64,000 nt of DNA from Syngnathus acus (Eukaryota; Chordata; Actinopteri; Syngnathiformes; Syngnathidae), in contig NC_051088.1 of assembly GCF_901709675.1 (NCBI RefSeq), positions 24,711,193 through 24,775,192 of the forward strand, written 5' to 3'. Below, in pieces: positions 44,246 to 59,173 of the stretch. How positions within the stretch are numbered: the first letter of the stretch is position 1; every line of letters begins with the position of its first letter. The notes under the pieces are model-generated. The model was given only the letters and a program-made list of their open reading frames with translations, ran no database searches and was not told where the DNA came from. The position numbers and the translations under genes are program-made.

Positions 44246-44863
44246 GCACACACACACACAAGCACACACCCCTGATTTGCCATCCTCCTGCTCTGAATAT
44301 TTCCAGAGTGCATTACAGATTCAGACAGAAAATATTGCACATGATAAGACTTTGATCTCATCTTTGCTAAGAATGTCAACTCACTTCAGCAACTCATTCA
44401 TTTTGAAGTTTTCCAAGGCGCTGAGTGAGCATTTGCATGGAAACATCACCTCATAGAATACAAATGACGAGAGGCATTTTCAATGGCTTAGTCCTATCAG
44501 GATTTAGTTCTGATCCAAATAAGGCATGGCTGCTCCCGGACTCATGCGGTCATAGCTAGCTGATGAAGATAAGTTTTTTTGTAGATGAATTTGTGCTTCT
44601 GACTCATCATTTGTTGGATGGAATTAGGTCATGATTGTATTTTTATTTGTTTGGGGTATTTTTAGGGTCTGACGCTTCATGCCCTTGACATGTCACTCAC
44701 TCTCGCAAGCACCAAAAGATCAGAGTAACTTTCAGACTTGCGGTCATAAACACACACATACACACACACGCACACACATCTCGACATTGACCTTTGTGAC
44801 ACACATTCACAAACGCACATCTCGAGACTGACCTTTGTGACTTTTACAGAGGCAGCAACCCAT
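39735..44863 (-). CDS. fam131c: FAM131 family protein, FAM131C-like
   Basis: Protein of unknown biochemical role, conserved in vertebrates. Six coding exons on the minus strand: 44863-44833, 43832-43780, 42610-42526, 40889-40653, 40498-40412, 40006-39735, joining in phase to 254 residues. The start is [10 protein letters not shown], so an N-myristoylation glycine followed by cysteines (membrane attachment is inference). Family core: [12 protein letters not shown], then [20 protein letters not shown] and HLIEWKGW, then [20 protein letters not shown], and the typical end DDVFYN. A Gly/Ala/Trp-rich stretch of 28 residues (87-114; 40717-40800) sits between WKGW and the next conserved block. FAM131C rather than A or B is chosen because human FAM131C lies beside CLCNKB and EPHA2. 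Convergent with clcnk, divergent from zbtb17. The 31-base first exon is inferred from phase, donor and start context. Confidence 0.85.
42146..42240. repeat. 38-bp direct repeat, period 57
   Basis: The unit starting TCATGTCATCAAAAATCCTG occurs at 42146-42183 and 42203-42240 with a single T/C difference, so it is a recent local duplication. Intronic in fam131c. Confidence 0.9.
43416..43640 (+). repeat. Teleost interspersed repeat
   Basis: Carries AAAGTCTACACACCCC, TTCAAATGCCAGGTTT and GCATAAGTGTGCACACCC in the order of a repeat found in many teleost genomes. Recognised from memory; class not assigned. Confidence 0.6.
43833..44832 (-). other. fam131c first intron with CA repeats
   Basis: Intron between the 31-base first exon and the 53-base second exon. 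Holds the (CA)n run 44205-44270 and a second CA-rich stretch at about 44750-44780. Next to the latter is an extra copy of the first-exon splice donor at 44775-44800. No exon seen. Confidence 0.6.
44205..44270. repeat. (CA)n microsatellite
   Basis: Imperfect CA run with two CAAGCA interruptions in the first intron of fam131c. Confidence 0.95.
44775..44841 (-). repeat. Duplicated fam131c first-exon donor region
   Basis: Segment CACATCTCGACATTGACC (44775 on) is repeated at 44816-44841 as CACATCTCGAGACTGACC. The right copy includes the 3' end and donor of fam131c exon 1 (AAAG/GTCAGT on the minus strand); the left copy offers AAAG/GTCAAT 41 bp further on. Confidence 0.75.
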
Positions 44864-47776
44864 GATGTGTGTGGAAAGCCTGCAGGCGGTTATCTGGTGC
44901 TCATGGTGGCTAGAAGATGACGAGGGAGGGCAGCTGGCAAACAGGGAGGAAGGAAGAGACACAAGGAGAGCGAGAGGGCGCAGCGCAGCGCGTGAGAGAG
45001 AGAGCGGAAAATGGGGAGAAAGTATGAATGCATGTTTGCTGACGTCTCCAATGAACCCCCTCCCCTCTCTCTTTTTCCTGCTCTCTCAAATGTGTGAGGG
45101 GAAAAATCCAGTCTGGGGATGATTAGAATGATAGTGGCAAGAAGGATATAGCTTTTGATTGGAATCATTTAAATTTGATTCAGATTTGAATTACCATGCA
45201 TATTAGGCACATGTGCTTCTGCTTCATGATCTCTTAATTGGAATCGAGGCTTGTGTTCAGTGGGTACGTCGCCTTGATCCAACATAGCAAAAACTTACAT
45301 ACATGTATGTCTTTTTATTTCTTTTTAGTTGGACTCTAGTTGTCGAGGTGAAGCAATTGAGAACAGATTCGCATTTGCAATGCCGACCTGGCCGCAGACA
45401 GCAGAGTGGTACAAAGCAGAATATAAACAAGAGGTTATTAAAAGTGCCGGAAGGGCGCATGGTGAGCAGAGTGATAAGCTCTTATAAACATAGACTACTT
45501 CATTGTCTCCACCATTTATTTTCACTCCAACTTCACAGAAATGTTCTATTAGTGAGAACGTGAGTGTGAATGTTTTTTGGGCTTGGTAATTGACGCCCAA
45601 AGTTAGCTGGGAGAGGCTCCAGCTCATTTTGACCTTGACAAGTATAATTCAGAGTAACTTTAATGTATTGACTGCAATTACTGAATCATAATCACAATCA
45701 AATTAAATAATATTTTTTATTTAATTAAGTAATACTTTCTGGCCCATTTAAGGAAAATTAGAAGATAAACTGTACAGAAAATAACTAATGACCATTTCCA
45801 GCATGCTAATGTGAACAATGGTTGGAATCAATGCTGTCGTGTCTCTGTGTGTTTGTGCATGGTATGAAGTAAAAAACTAATACATTTCTGGACTTGTCAC
45901 ACAGGTACACTCTACAACACACCTGTGGGTCTTTTTGGGGAAGCTAAACGCTTACATCACTACCAGCAACAGCACTCTTGCCTCCCATTATTAGATGAGA
46001 AGTCTGTTCCCATAGTAACCAAGCTTCCCCCCCACCTTGCGACATCGGATCTTACAAAGATGTATGTAAAGGTGTGTTACATAATAATCGGGGTTGTGGT
46101 GTTGATGAAAAAGGGCTAAAGGAATTTTTCAGTTCATAAGAGGGAAACAAAATGCTTTGTCGGGATATTTTGCAACTTTATTCTGGTCTTCCGAACAACA
46201 ACAAAAATCGTCGCCTCTAGTGAAATAAAAAACAAAAAACATCAGGACATTTCTCGTTTAGTCAGTAATTTATAGCAATTATAATTCTAGATCACTAGAT
46301 GACAGATACGCACTAATATATTTTGAAAGAAGTATTTTTGCATTGAATGCATTTTCATTTCATCAACAACGAAATCACGGAACTCAATCTACGAAAATCT
46401 GCCAAATTTCTAATTTTATCTCTGCTGTATTGAATATTCTGTACTTAGTAGCTTTATTTTGCCGGTACTTAAAATGTAAGTTCAAGCAACTGAGTTTGAG
46501 CACAGCCAAGCGGTCGAATACCGCAACTGCAAATATTTCCCACTGCGCACGCTCGTGAAAACACATCGAGCAGCTGAGTTTGAGCACAGCCACGCGGTCA
46601 AACACAGCAACTACAAATGTTTTCCACTGCGCATGCTCGTCAAAACACATCCGACTGGTCCCTATCAATCGATCAGCGAGAGGAAGATGGCGCTGAACCA
46701 AGTCAACAGCACAGGACCGATCACCGAAAAACTCGATCGGGTCCATTACTAAAAGCAACTTTTCCTAGCCGAGCTGCAGGTTCGAGGACGCATCTAAGGA
46801 GCGAGCCTAAACACGCGATTCCGGTGGTAGGTAGAATACGGCGGGGCTCGAGGGCATTTAGGAACAGCTACTGAGCCAGCTTTGAAAATAACAACAAGCG
46901 TCCGCCATCTTGTCTGTGCCGTACGATATCCTCGCTAGGCATACTAAATTCATCCCTGATAACACGACAACGAGGATCGTAGAGCGACATTGTAATCGAT
47001 TGACTGTACTGTCGAGCCTTCGTAGCTAGCAGAAAAGACCGAAAACGTTGAAATGAGTCATTCGCTGTGCATGTAATGGAAGCAGTTGTTTTGAATGGCG
47101 TCTCTAAATCCTCCGGCAGCTAAAACGTGAATGTCGAACCGTTTATTTTGGTCTGAGATCAGATGATGGTATTCACCCAATCGTTTTGGAGGAAATTGAT
47201 CAATGAGACGTTTCATTTTCATCCAGTAGCGTGACACTACTGTCAGCAAACATAATCATTCACAGTAGTATTGGGGATTAAAGCTGAAGCCATGAATATA
47301 CATGAAGGCCGATAACTGGTAAGATTTAAGTATTCAGGTTGCCAAAGCTTTCTTTACCCTTGAGACTTTGTCCTTTGAACCAGCTTGATCTTGCCCCCCT
47401 CCCCCCCCCCCCCCCCCCCCCAAAAAAACCCAAACACACAAAACAAATTGACAGTCACATTAACATTTAGATGAGTTCTTCAGAACATTAAACATCTTGA
47501 ACAAACAAGAAACCATTTCGTTCCACCCATTCCCACTTTTCGAATAAGAAATTGGAACCATGTCTTTGTGCAATTGAAAAGAATTACATTCATGTTCTCT
47601 CCAATCTATAAGCATCTGTGCAGTTTCAATATGACTTGTTATTAAGAGTCTAGGGGCGGTTTCAGTTTTGTCATTTCTTATCATTATTAATAACTAAATG
47701 ACATAACGTCCCGCTCGTCGACTGCCCTCAGAATCTGTGGTCAGCTTCTTGCTCATCCAAAAAGCCTTGAAGGACA
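44864..47776. other. Spacer between fam131c and zbtb17
   Basis: Divergent upstream region of both genes. Includes the NRF1/YY1-like block at 46486-46911 and a C run at 47395-47421. The acceptor CTGCCCTCAG ending at 47731 suggests that the first zbtb17 coding exon starts at 47732 and that an upstream non-coding exon exists. Confidence 0.55.
46486..46653. repeat. 84-bp tandem duplication with NRF1-like sites
   Basis: Two diverged copies: CTGAGTTTGAGCACAGCCA starts at 46490 and again at 46574. Each copy carries an NRF1-like site: TGCGCACGC at 46544-46552 and TGCGCATGC at 46628-46636. A YY1-like AAGATGGCG (46684-46692) and CCGCCATCTTG (about 46901-46911) lie just downstream, which fits a CpG-type promoter for zbtb17, though the first non-coding exon could not be placed. 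Confidence 0.7.
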
Positions 47777-52540
<4,764 letters not shown>

Positions 52541-53067
52541 TCATTGTTATTTTTAAAGCTTCCCGCTCAAGCTGTGTTAACAGTTCAAAACACCTTCCAG
52601 TGGACGCAATACTTTGGAAGGTAGCCGTCGACGCAGCACTACTAATGTATATCATTCCAACACTGTACTTTACATAACCTCTTTATTTTTTGCATTGTAT
52701 TGCTGAACAGTGCATCGTCGATTATGGAAAAAAAAAGACAACATTATGAGCTGTTGTTTGTCACCATGGTGTCCTCACTTTGGATATGTACATTTTCCTT
52801 GAAGAAATTATTTTATGTATTAAGTATTTTCCTAGAAAGATTTTTTTGAGCACAGTATACTTATTTTGTCTTTCAAGTCTTACAGTGGTATTAAATATGA
52901 CCACTTTTATGTTTGTTTTTTTAAGGACAATTTAAAATGCATTGCATTAAAATTGTCCCAAATTGCATCGTCAAAGTCTGTGACGTTAATTTGTTTACGT
53001 CGTGGAGTTCCCTTTTTCAAATGTAAAATGGTGGCCATATTTATACAATTAGCATAAGTTGAATTAA
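52541..53067 (+). other. zbtb17 3'UTR
   Basis: AT-rich stretch after the stop codon. No AATAAA close by; ATTAAA variants occur at about 52890 and 53062-53067 and are candidate polyadenylation signals. Confidence 0.45.
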
Positions 53068-53399
53068 AGGCAATTAATGAATGGCGAGTGATGGTGGTGT
53101 TGTGGAATGATTGGTTGTATTACTAATTTGACAGTAGCTTTCGCAGGTGAACAATTTTCAGGATTCATTGAGTGCCAATTTTGCCAAACCTATCTTTATG
53201 TCCACACGCGGAAAAATTGGGTTTGAGGGTGAAACCATAGAAATGTACACCCCAAACATCCTGAATTGTGGTGCATTGGCGTACCTTCGGCAAATGCCTA
53301 ATTTGTTTGTAAACTGAACCGATTTAATGCCATTTAAAACAAAAAATAAATTGCGAGATATGCTTTGTGGCGCCACAACGACGTATTCCAGATAAGGTA

Positions 53400-53450
53400 T
53401 GACAGGGCGGAAGTGGACTACAACTTTGCTTTTATCCCATTGGTGGAAGA
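53400..53450 (+). promoter_or_regulatory. Candidate native ddost promoter motifs
   Basis: GGCGGAAGTG (ETS/GABP-like, about 53406-53415) and a reverse CCAAT box (CCCATTGGTGG, about 53437-53447) lie upstream of the inserted element at 53522. If this is the native promoter, it now sits more than 1.2 kb from the start codon. Confidence 0.4.
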
Positions 53451-53521
53451 AAAACTACAGATGACGCGTTCCCTTCTCTGAGTGGCTGCTTCTTGGGGTC
53501 ATAGGAAAGTGCCGCACAAAC

Positions 53522-54632
53522 TAGTGATGTGCATTACAGTTCTTTTAAGTGAACTGAATCTTTGGAATAAGTTCTCTCAAAAGATTCGTTCAAACGAATC
53601 GTTCAACGAATCGTCCCCTCAAAGGTGACAGGTGACAAGCTCTAGTCCTTGGGGCCGCATTCCAACATGTTTTCCAAGATTCCCTCGTTAAGCACACCTG
53701 CGTGAAAAGTTTTTGGTCACTTTCACGTTCTGCAGGAGCTAAAACTTTTCACGCAGGTGCACTTAACGAGGGAATCACACAGACACTCCATTAGGTACAG
53801 CGCCATTTTCAAGTGTACCTAATAACAGGCCACTTTATTAGGGAAGTATCATGGTCAAAGGTCACAGGTGTCAAGCTCTAGTCCTCGGGGCCGCGTTCCA
53901 ACATGTTTTCCAAGTGACCCTCGTTAAGCGCACCTGCGTGAAAAGTTTTTGGTCACTTTCACGTTCTGCAGGAGCTAAAACCTTTCACGCAGGTGCACTT
54001 AACGAGGGAATCACACGGACACTCCATTAGGTACACCGCCATTTTCAAGTGTACCTAATAACAGGCCACTTTATTAGGGAAGTATCATGGTCAAAGGTCA
54101 CAGGTGTCAAGCTCTAGTCCTCGGGGCCGCGTTCCAACATGTTTTCCAAGTGACCCTCGTTAAGCGCACCTGCGTGAAAAGTTTTTGGTCACTTTCACGT
54201 TCTGCAGGAGCTAAAACCTTTCACGCAGGTGCACTTAACGAGGGAATCACACGGACACTCCATTAGGTACACCGCCATTTTCAAGTGTACCTAATAACAG
54301 GCCACTTTATTAGGGAAGTATCATGGTCAAAGGTCACAGGTGTCAAGCTCTAGTCCTCGGGGCCGCGTTCCAACATGTTTTCCAAGATTCCCTCGTTCAC
54401 TCACAGATCCGTTCAGTTGGTGAACGGGAAATGCAATTCACGACTCGTTCGTGAACGGGAAGTTACGTCATTTTCTTCTTCGTTTTGTTTTACGGTGAGG
54501 TGGCACCAGCTTCAATGCGCATTACTGACACCTACTGGTAGAAGTCATATGACCTGAAAAAAGAATTCGTTCACTCGTTCACTGAAAGGAGTCGGTCTTT
54601 TGAACGAATCGTCCACTCACGAGCCAACACTA
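53522..54632. mobile_element. hAT-like non-autonomous transposon (MITE) with internal tandem array
   Basis: Starts TAGTGATGTGC and ends AGCCAACACTA, whose reverse complement is TAGTGTTGGCT, so the termini are short inverted repeats of hAT type. The 8 bases on each side are GCACAAAC (53514-53521) and GCACTAAC (54633-54640), a target-site duplication with one mismatch and the length expected for hAT. Sub-terminal parts are rich in GAACGAATCGT-type words in both orientations. No transposase frame. The interior is filled by a 236-bp tandem array. It ends 39 bp before the ddost ATG. Confidence 0.7.
53621..54398. repeat. 236-bp tandem array, 3.3 copies
   Basis: Unit starts (AAAGGT) at 53621, 53857, 54093 and 54329, exactly 236 bp apart; the fourth stops at 54398. 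Copies 2 and 3 look nearly identical to each other, with copy 1 more different. Each full unit contains a long hairpin (CCTCGTTAAG...CTTAACGAGG arms of about 34 bases around CACGTTCTGCAGGAG) and a second hairpin with perfect arms ATTAGGTACAC and GTGTACCTAAT. The unit appears to include pieces of other fish repeats (CAGGTGTCAAGCTC; GGCCACTTTATTAGG). Confidence 0.92.
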
Positions 54633-54671
54633 GCACTAACGCTGACGTCGACTTCCATCCACAGCAGCATA

Positions 54672-57600
54672 ATGGCCGCGTCGATAGCAGTCAAGCAGAC
54701 AAACCGGGACGTTTTTAGATTGTCATCCAAAACAGGGATGATTCAAAGGAGGTCCACCATTTTAGGCAGCATTGTTGCTTTATTGCTTTCGCTAGCCTCC
54801 TTGATGCACTGTGCTGAGGCCAACGGCAAGACCCTGGTCCTGCTGGAGAACGTCAACATGAGGGACACACATTCAATCTTTTTCCGCAGTTTGTCAGGTA
54901 AGGTGTCATATGCGTCTACATTTTTATGTCTGTTCTCCTCGTGTAGAAGAACGAGCTCAATCATTGACGGTTGTAGCGCTGTGTTGAGCATGATCAAACG
55001 ATGGCTAATATTAGCCTAGCTGCCTTAACGTTTGCATGATCCACCAATTAAAATCGGCTCACTGTGGCCGCTCTATGCAATATTAGTACACAACGATCAG
55101 GAATAATACTTATTTTGTAACACGTAGTTGCTATTTGGGGGTTTTCATTCAGAGGACTTTATAGTACAATCAGCCCTATGAAATGGTTGTCTATCTCTGG
55201 CGCACCCTAATGACGTCACCACTGTCGCATAATTTTCAACGTACCGGATCAATGACAGCTGGTGGAACCTTTTTAGGAACTAGCCTCCATTCCATTCCGG
55301 TCCAGTCTTTCGTACTGGTTCTGGTTGTGGTAGTGCAGGAGGCAGAGGAGACGAGCAGTGGTGTTACCCATTCCACACTCAGCCCTCCCTCAATTTGGCT
55401 TTGTGCTGGAAGAGAACCCTGCCACATCACAAGCCGCCAAAGGTGAAAATAATAATAATTTAAAAGAATTATTATGGAAAAACATGAATACTTATTATTC
55501 ACATGAACGTGTATGCTAATGTGGCTAACAGGTGTGGGAACGCTTTGCAGCGAAAAGAAGAAAATATGCACAAAAGTTAACTCCTGAACTGACCAGTCAA
55601 TAAATAAAATAAAATAAACATAATAAAGACACTAACCTCGTAAGAGTCCAAGTTAAAAGCAACAAAACAACCGCAGAAGAAATTGTTTTGTTTGAAAATG
55701 ACAAAAAAACAAAATCACAATATGAACGTGTATGCTAATGTGGCTAACAGGTGTGGGAACGCTTTGCAGAGAAAAGAAGAAAAACATTTATTTAGTGGGT
55801 TTCATGTAGCAATTTATAGATCAGTAACCTGCGCCATCCAGATTAAAGATTTGTGAACCAGTGTAACTAATTTACAGTGATTCCTTACCAGTATTTGGGA
55901 ACAAATCAGTTGTTGTGACATTATTAGTTGAGACATCAGAGTGCCCAAGCCTTTGACTAATACTGTTTGATATGTGTAATCTGTCATAATGAAGCGGTTA
56001 TGTAACAATATAGTTTTTAAAAGAAAATTAAATAGACTTTTACAGTGTTATAAATGACCGTGTCGTTTTATATAGAATATTTTCTGTTATGTTGACGTTT
56101 TCCCATGTTGACTTTTCAGATCGTGGCTTTGATCTAACGTTCAAGACTGCCGATGACCCGTCGCTTTCTCTCATCAAATATGGCCAGTTCCTGTATGACC
56201 ATCTCATCATCTTTTCACCATCTGTTGAAGGTATGTTACTTGTACTTTTCTTGTGTCACATTCTTGTCCTGTATGTTCTGAATGATTCTCTTCCTACAGA
56301 TTTTGGAGGCAATATCAATGTGGAGACCATTACGTCATTCATTGATGGTGGCGGAAATGTCTTGGTTGCTGCCAGTTCTGATATTGGTCAGTTGACTTCT
56401 ACCTGCTCTTTCTTCGGCTAAATATTATTTGGAATGTTCAAATGTTATGCCTGTTAATCAGGTGACCCGCTGAGGGAGCTGGGGAGCGAATGTGGCGTCG
56501 AGTTTGACGAGGAGGGGACTGCCGTCATTGACCATCACAATTACGACAAGTCTGATCCTGGAGAGGTAATAGAATTGTACCCATGCCACGTCGCTCCGTT
56601 GTTATTCCCAAAGTCATCTGGGGGTTTTTTTTCCGCCTGTAGCACACATTGATTGTTGCTGACCCAAAGAATCTGCTGAAAGCTCCGACCATTGTTGGTA
56701 AAGACACCGATAAACCAGTGCTGTTTAAGGGTGTTGGGTAAGTAAGATGACATTGAAAGGGGACATTATTTTTGAAGATGAAGACATTTTGAATGTCCTC
56801 TAACATGACATTTATGGCAATCATTTATGAATGTCCCAAATGTTGTTGTCTTGAATGAGTTCACCCAACATTTGTTTTTTTCTTCACCATGTAGTGATGA
56901 ATGTGAATCACATGCCGCCTCTATCCCTCTTTCAGCATGGTGGCCGACCCCGACAACCCTCTTGTCCTGGACATCCTCACCGGCTCGTCAACTGCCTACT
57001 CGTTTTTCCCCGACAGACCCATTTCCCAGGTAACAATGCAACACATACGCTGCAGTTGTGTGTTTGGCAACTAATTTGTGCTCTTTGCTGTAGTACCCCC
57101 ACGCCGTGGGCAAAAACACCCTGCTGATTGCCGGCCTGCAAGCCAGAAACAACGCCAGAGTGGTTTTCAGTGGCTCGCTGGAGTTCTTTAGTGACGCTTT
57201 TTTCACCTCCAACGTGCAGAAAGCCACGGCTGGATCTCAGCTGTCAGTCCCCTTTTTCTTATCAATGTCATAGCAGCGTGTGTGTGTTTTTGAAGTGGAA
57301 TTGTGCTGTTCTGTTGTTCCTCACAGATACGAGCTGACGGGCAACATGGAATTGGCTGAGGCTCTCTCTCGCTGGGTGTTTAAAGAGGCCGGCGTCCTCA
57401 GGGTGGGTGAAGTCCGGCATCATCCCGTGGGAGAGGACTCTCCCCCCGCAGCGTACACCGTCACCGACCTCGTGGTGAGTTTTGACAGAATTATGTCCGA
57501 GGGTGCGTAAAGGTTTGAATGGCTGGAAATTGAAAATGCGTGGCACATGCAGGAGTACAGCATCGTCATCGAGATGCTTTCCGAGGGCCAATGGGCTCCT

Positions 57601-58088
57601 TTCGACGGTGACGATATCCAACTGGAGTTTGTGAGAATCGACCCCTTCGTCAGGACTTACCTGAAGAAAGAAGGTATGGAGTTACGAGCTATCGCCGATT
57701 TGATCTTTTTAACGTAGAGGTGTTTTGATTCATTCAAAGATGGCCAATACAGCGTCCAGTTCAAGTTGCCCGACGTGTATGGAGTTTTCCAATTCAAGGT
57801 GGACTACAACCGACTGGGATACACACATCTTTACTCCTCCACTCAGGCTAGTTCCACTTTATAATCTGCTTCTTGATACTTTTATAAGGAAATAACCTGA
57901 CAACAAATGATCATTTGCGCTTTTTTCTGTCACCGTAGGTGTCGGTGCGTCCCCTGCAACACACCCAGTACGAACGCTTCATCCCTACGGCGTTCCCCTA
58001 CTACGCCAGCGTCTTTTCTATGATGTCGGGACTCTTTATCTTCAGCTTTGTCTTCCTGCACATGAAGGAGAAGGAAAAGGCCGACTAA
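54672..58088 (+). CDS. ddost: Oligosaccharyltransferase 48-kDa subunit (DDOST/OST48)
   Basis: Non-catalytic subunit of the ER oligosaccharyltransferase complex that transfers glycans to asparagines. Exons: 54672-54897, 56120-56230, 56300-56386, 56462-56565, 56643-56737, 56936-57029, 57094-57242, 57327-57474, 57553-57673, 57740-57846, 57939-58088; in phase, 463 residues. N-terminal signal peptide (hydrophobic [15 protein letters not shown], probable cleavage near HCAEA/NGKT), lumenal domain with almost unchanged family blocks ([50 protein letters not shown]), then one C-terminal transmembrane helix (about [16 protein letters not shown]) and a short lysine-rich tail KEKEKAD. The chosen ATG has A at -3 and G at +4. 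A second in-frame ATG 22 codons later would leave a more ordinary signal peptide. The penultimate intron starts GC instead of GT. A hAT-like element ends just upstream of the ATG. Confidence 0.98.
54898..56119 (+). other. ddost first intron with 62-bp direct repeat
   Basis: ATGAACGTGTATGCTAATGT and the following 42 bases at 55503-55564 recur at 55722-55783 with one difference (C/A), 219 bp apart. Each copy contains GCTTTGCAG, which resembles a splice acceptor. No exon could be placed; the protein is complete without one. Confidence 0.7.
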
Positions 58089-58418
58089 TCCGTTGGAAAG
58101 AGGAGAATGTGAAATGACATGAGAACTTTAAAAGCAACTCGAATTTGAATTCATTTGTTGGAGTACAATGGTACTCAAGTGGCTTGTGGATGTTTTAATG
58201 CGGGTGTTTGGGCTTTCTTTTACACTTTGAGGCCTGTGAAAAATCGGAATTCTGTTAATGTTACTTTATAGTACTTTGGTGTGGAAATTTTTTTGGAATA
58301 ATGATGACGCGACAACAGGATATTAAAGTGACCCTTGTTTCACAATGTGATAGCCACAATGCACTGAACAAAAAAACTGCAAATGGTAATTTGTCCAAAG
58401 CCTTGTTTTTTTAAAAAC

Positions 58419-58424
58419 AATAAA
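58419..58424 (+). terminator. ddost polyadenylation signal
   Basis: AATAAA about 330 bases after the ddost stop codon, followed within 30 bases by the T/G-containing stretch expected downstream of a cleavage site. Confidence 0.6.
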
Positions 58425-59173
58425 ATACTGACATTCCACACTGGCCAAGATTGTTTTTGCAACATATTACACGTACACAAATGTTGAATGTTAAAATAGA
58501 ATTTGTACAACTTGTGTTAGTCTCAGCAGCAGTTTGCAACAGAGATAGTAATCGACCGGAAGAGTCACAAAGAAGCCACAAGTTGGTGTAAAAAAAAAAA
58601 AAAAATAGCAATAATATGTATATTTTATTTTGATATTGTGAGAGTACAATTGCTTGGGGAAAACATTCGGTTATGCATAAGATATTTTGTGGGCGGCCCC
58701 CTTTTTTTTTTTTTGCTGTGACTTTCAGTGACGTATGACGTATTAACCGATAGCCATGCTGGGCAGAAAGTTAGCACAAGTTAGCCGCCCCTACCTAAAA
58801 TGTATATAACTTGGACAACAGTACTAGTAAAGTAACTCCTTGAGCACGAAGCAATGCTAAGACGTCGCGTTTGCTGACATTATAGTAAGAGACTGTTTCT
58901 AGTTGTCCGTGATTTCTTTTTACTACCTTCAATGTGTTTTAGCTAACTATCGTAGGACGGTATCAGTACTATTAAGATTTTCTGATTTGATAAAACCGAC
59001 GATATTTAATGTGTTTATTGAACGTTTTGTAAATGCCCCGCCAACGCTGTTGCTGGCTACGGCGCTGTTAGCTTTAGCAAAACTAGCTGCGCAGGGGCCA
59101 GCTGGAGTCAGCTGACAGGCTTCCGTCTGCTGCCGCCGCCGCCGCCGCCGTTGTTGTCAACAAGAGACGCGCG
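58425..59173 (+). promoter_or_regulatory. ddost-plekhm2 spacer with the plekhm2 promoter and 5'UTR
   Basis: Contains tandem CRE-like TGACGTATGACGTATT (about 58730-58745) and, in the presumed 5'UTR, a (CCG)n run at about 59131-59150 shortly before the ATG at 59174. These motifs support a transcription start in this interval; its exact site cannot be read. Confidence 0.4.

Noticed and set aside
46687-46752. Short open frame starting MALNQVNSTGP before zbtb17
   Set aside because: Only 21 codons with no family match; the ATG belongs to a YY1-like AAGATGGCG. At most an upstream reading frame in the zbtb17 5'UTR.
53621-54398. Regularly spaced repeats considered as a CRISPR-like array
   Set aside because: The units are contiguous 236-bp tandem copies with no unique spacers, in a vertebrate genome and inside a DNA transposon.
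54600-54671. In-frame extension of ddost upstream of the chosen ATG
   Set aside because: The extension starts at a TTG inside the transposon end and has no ATG; it does not match the family N-terminus.
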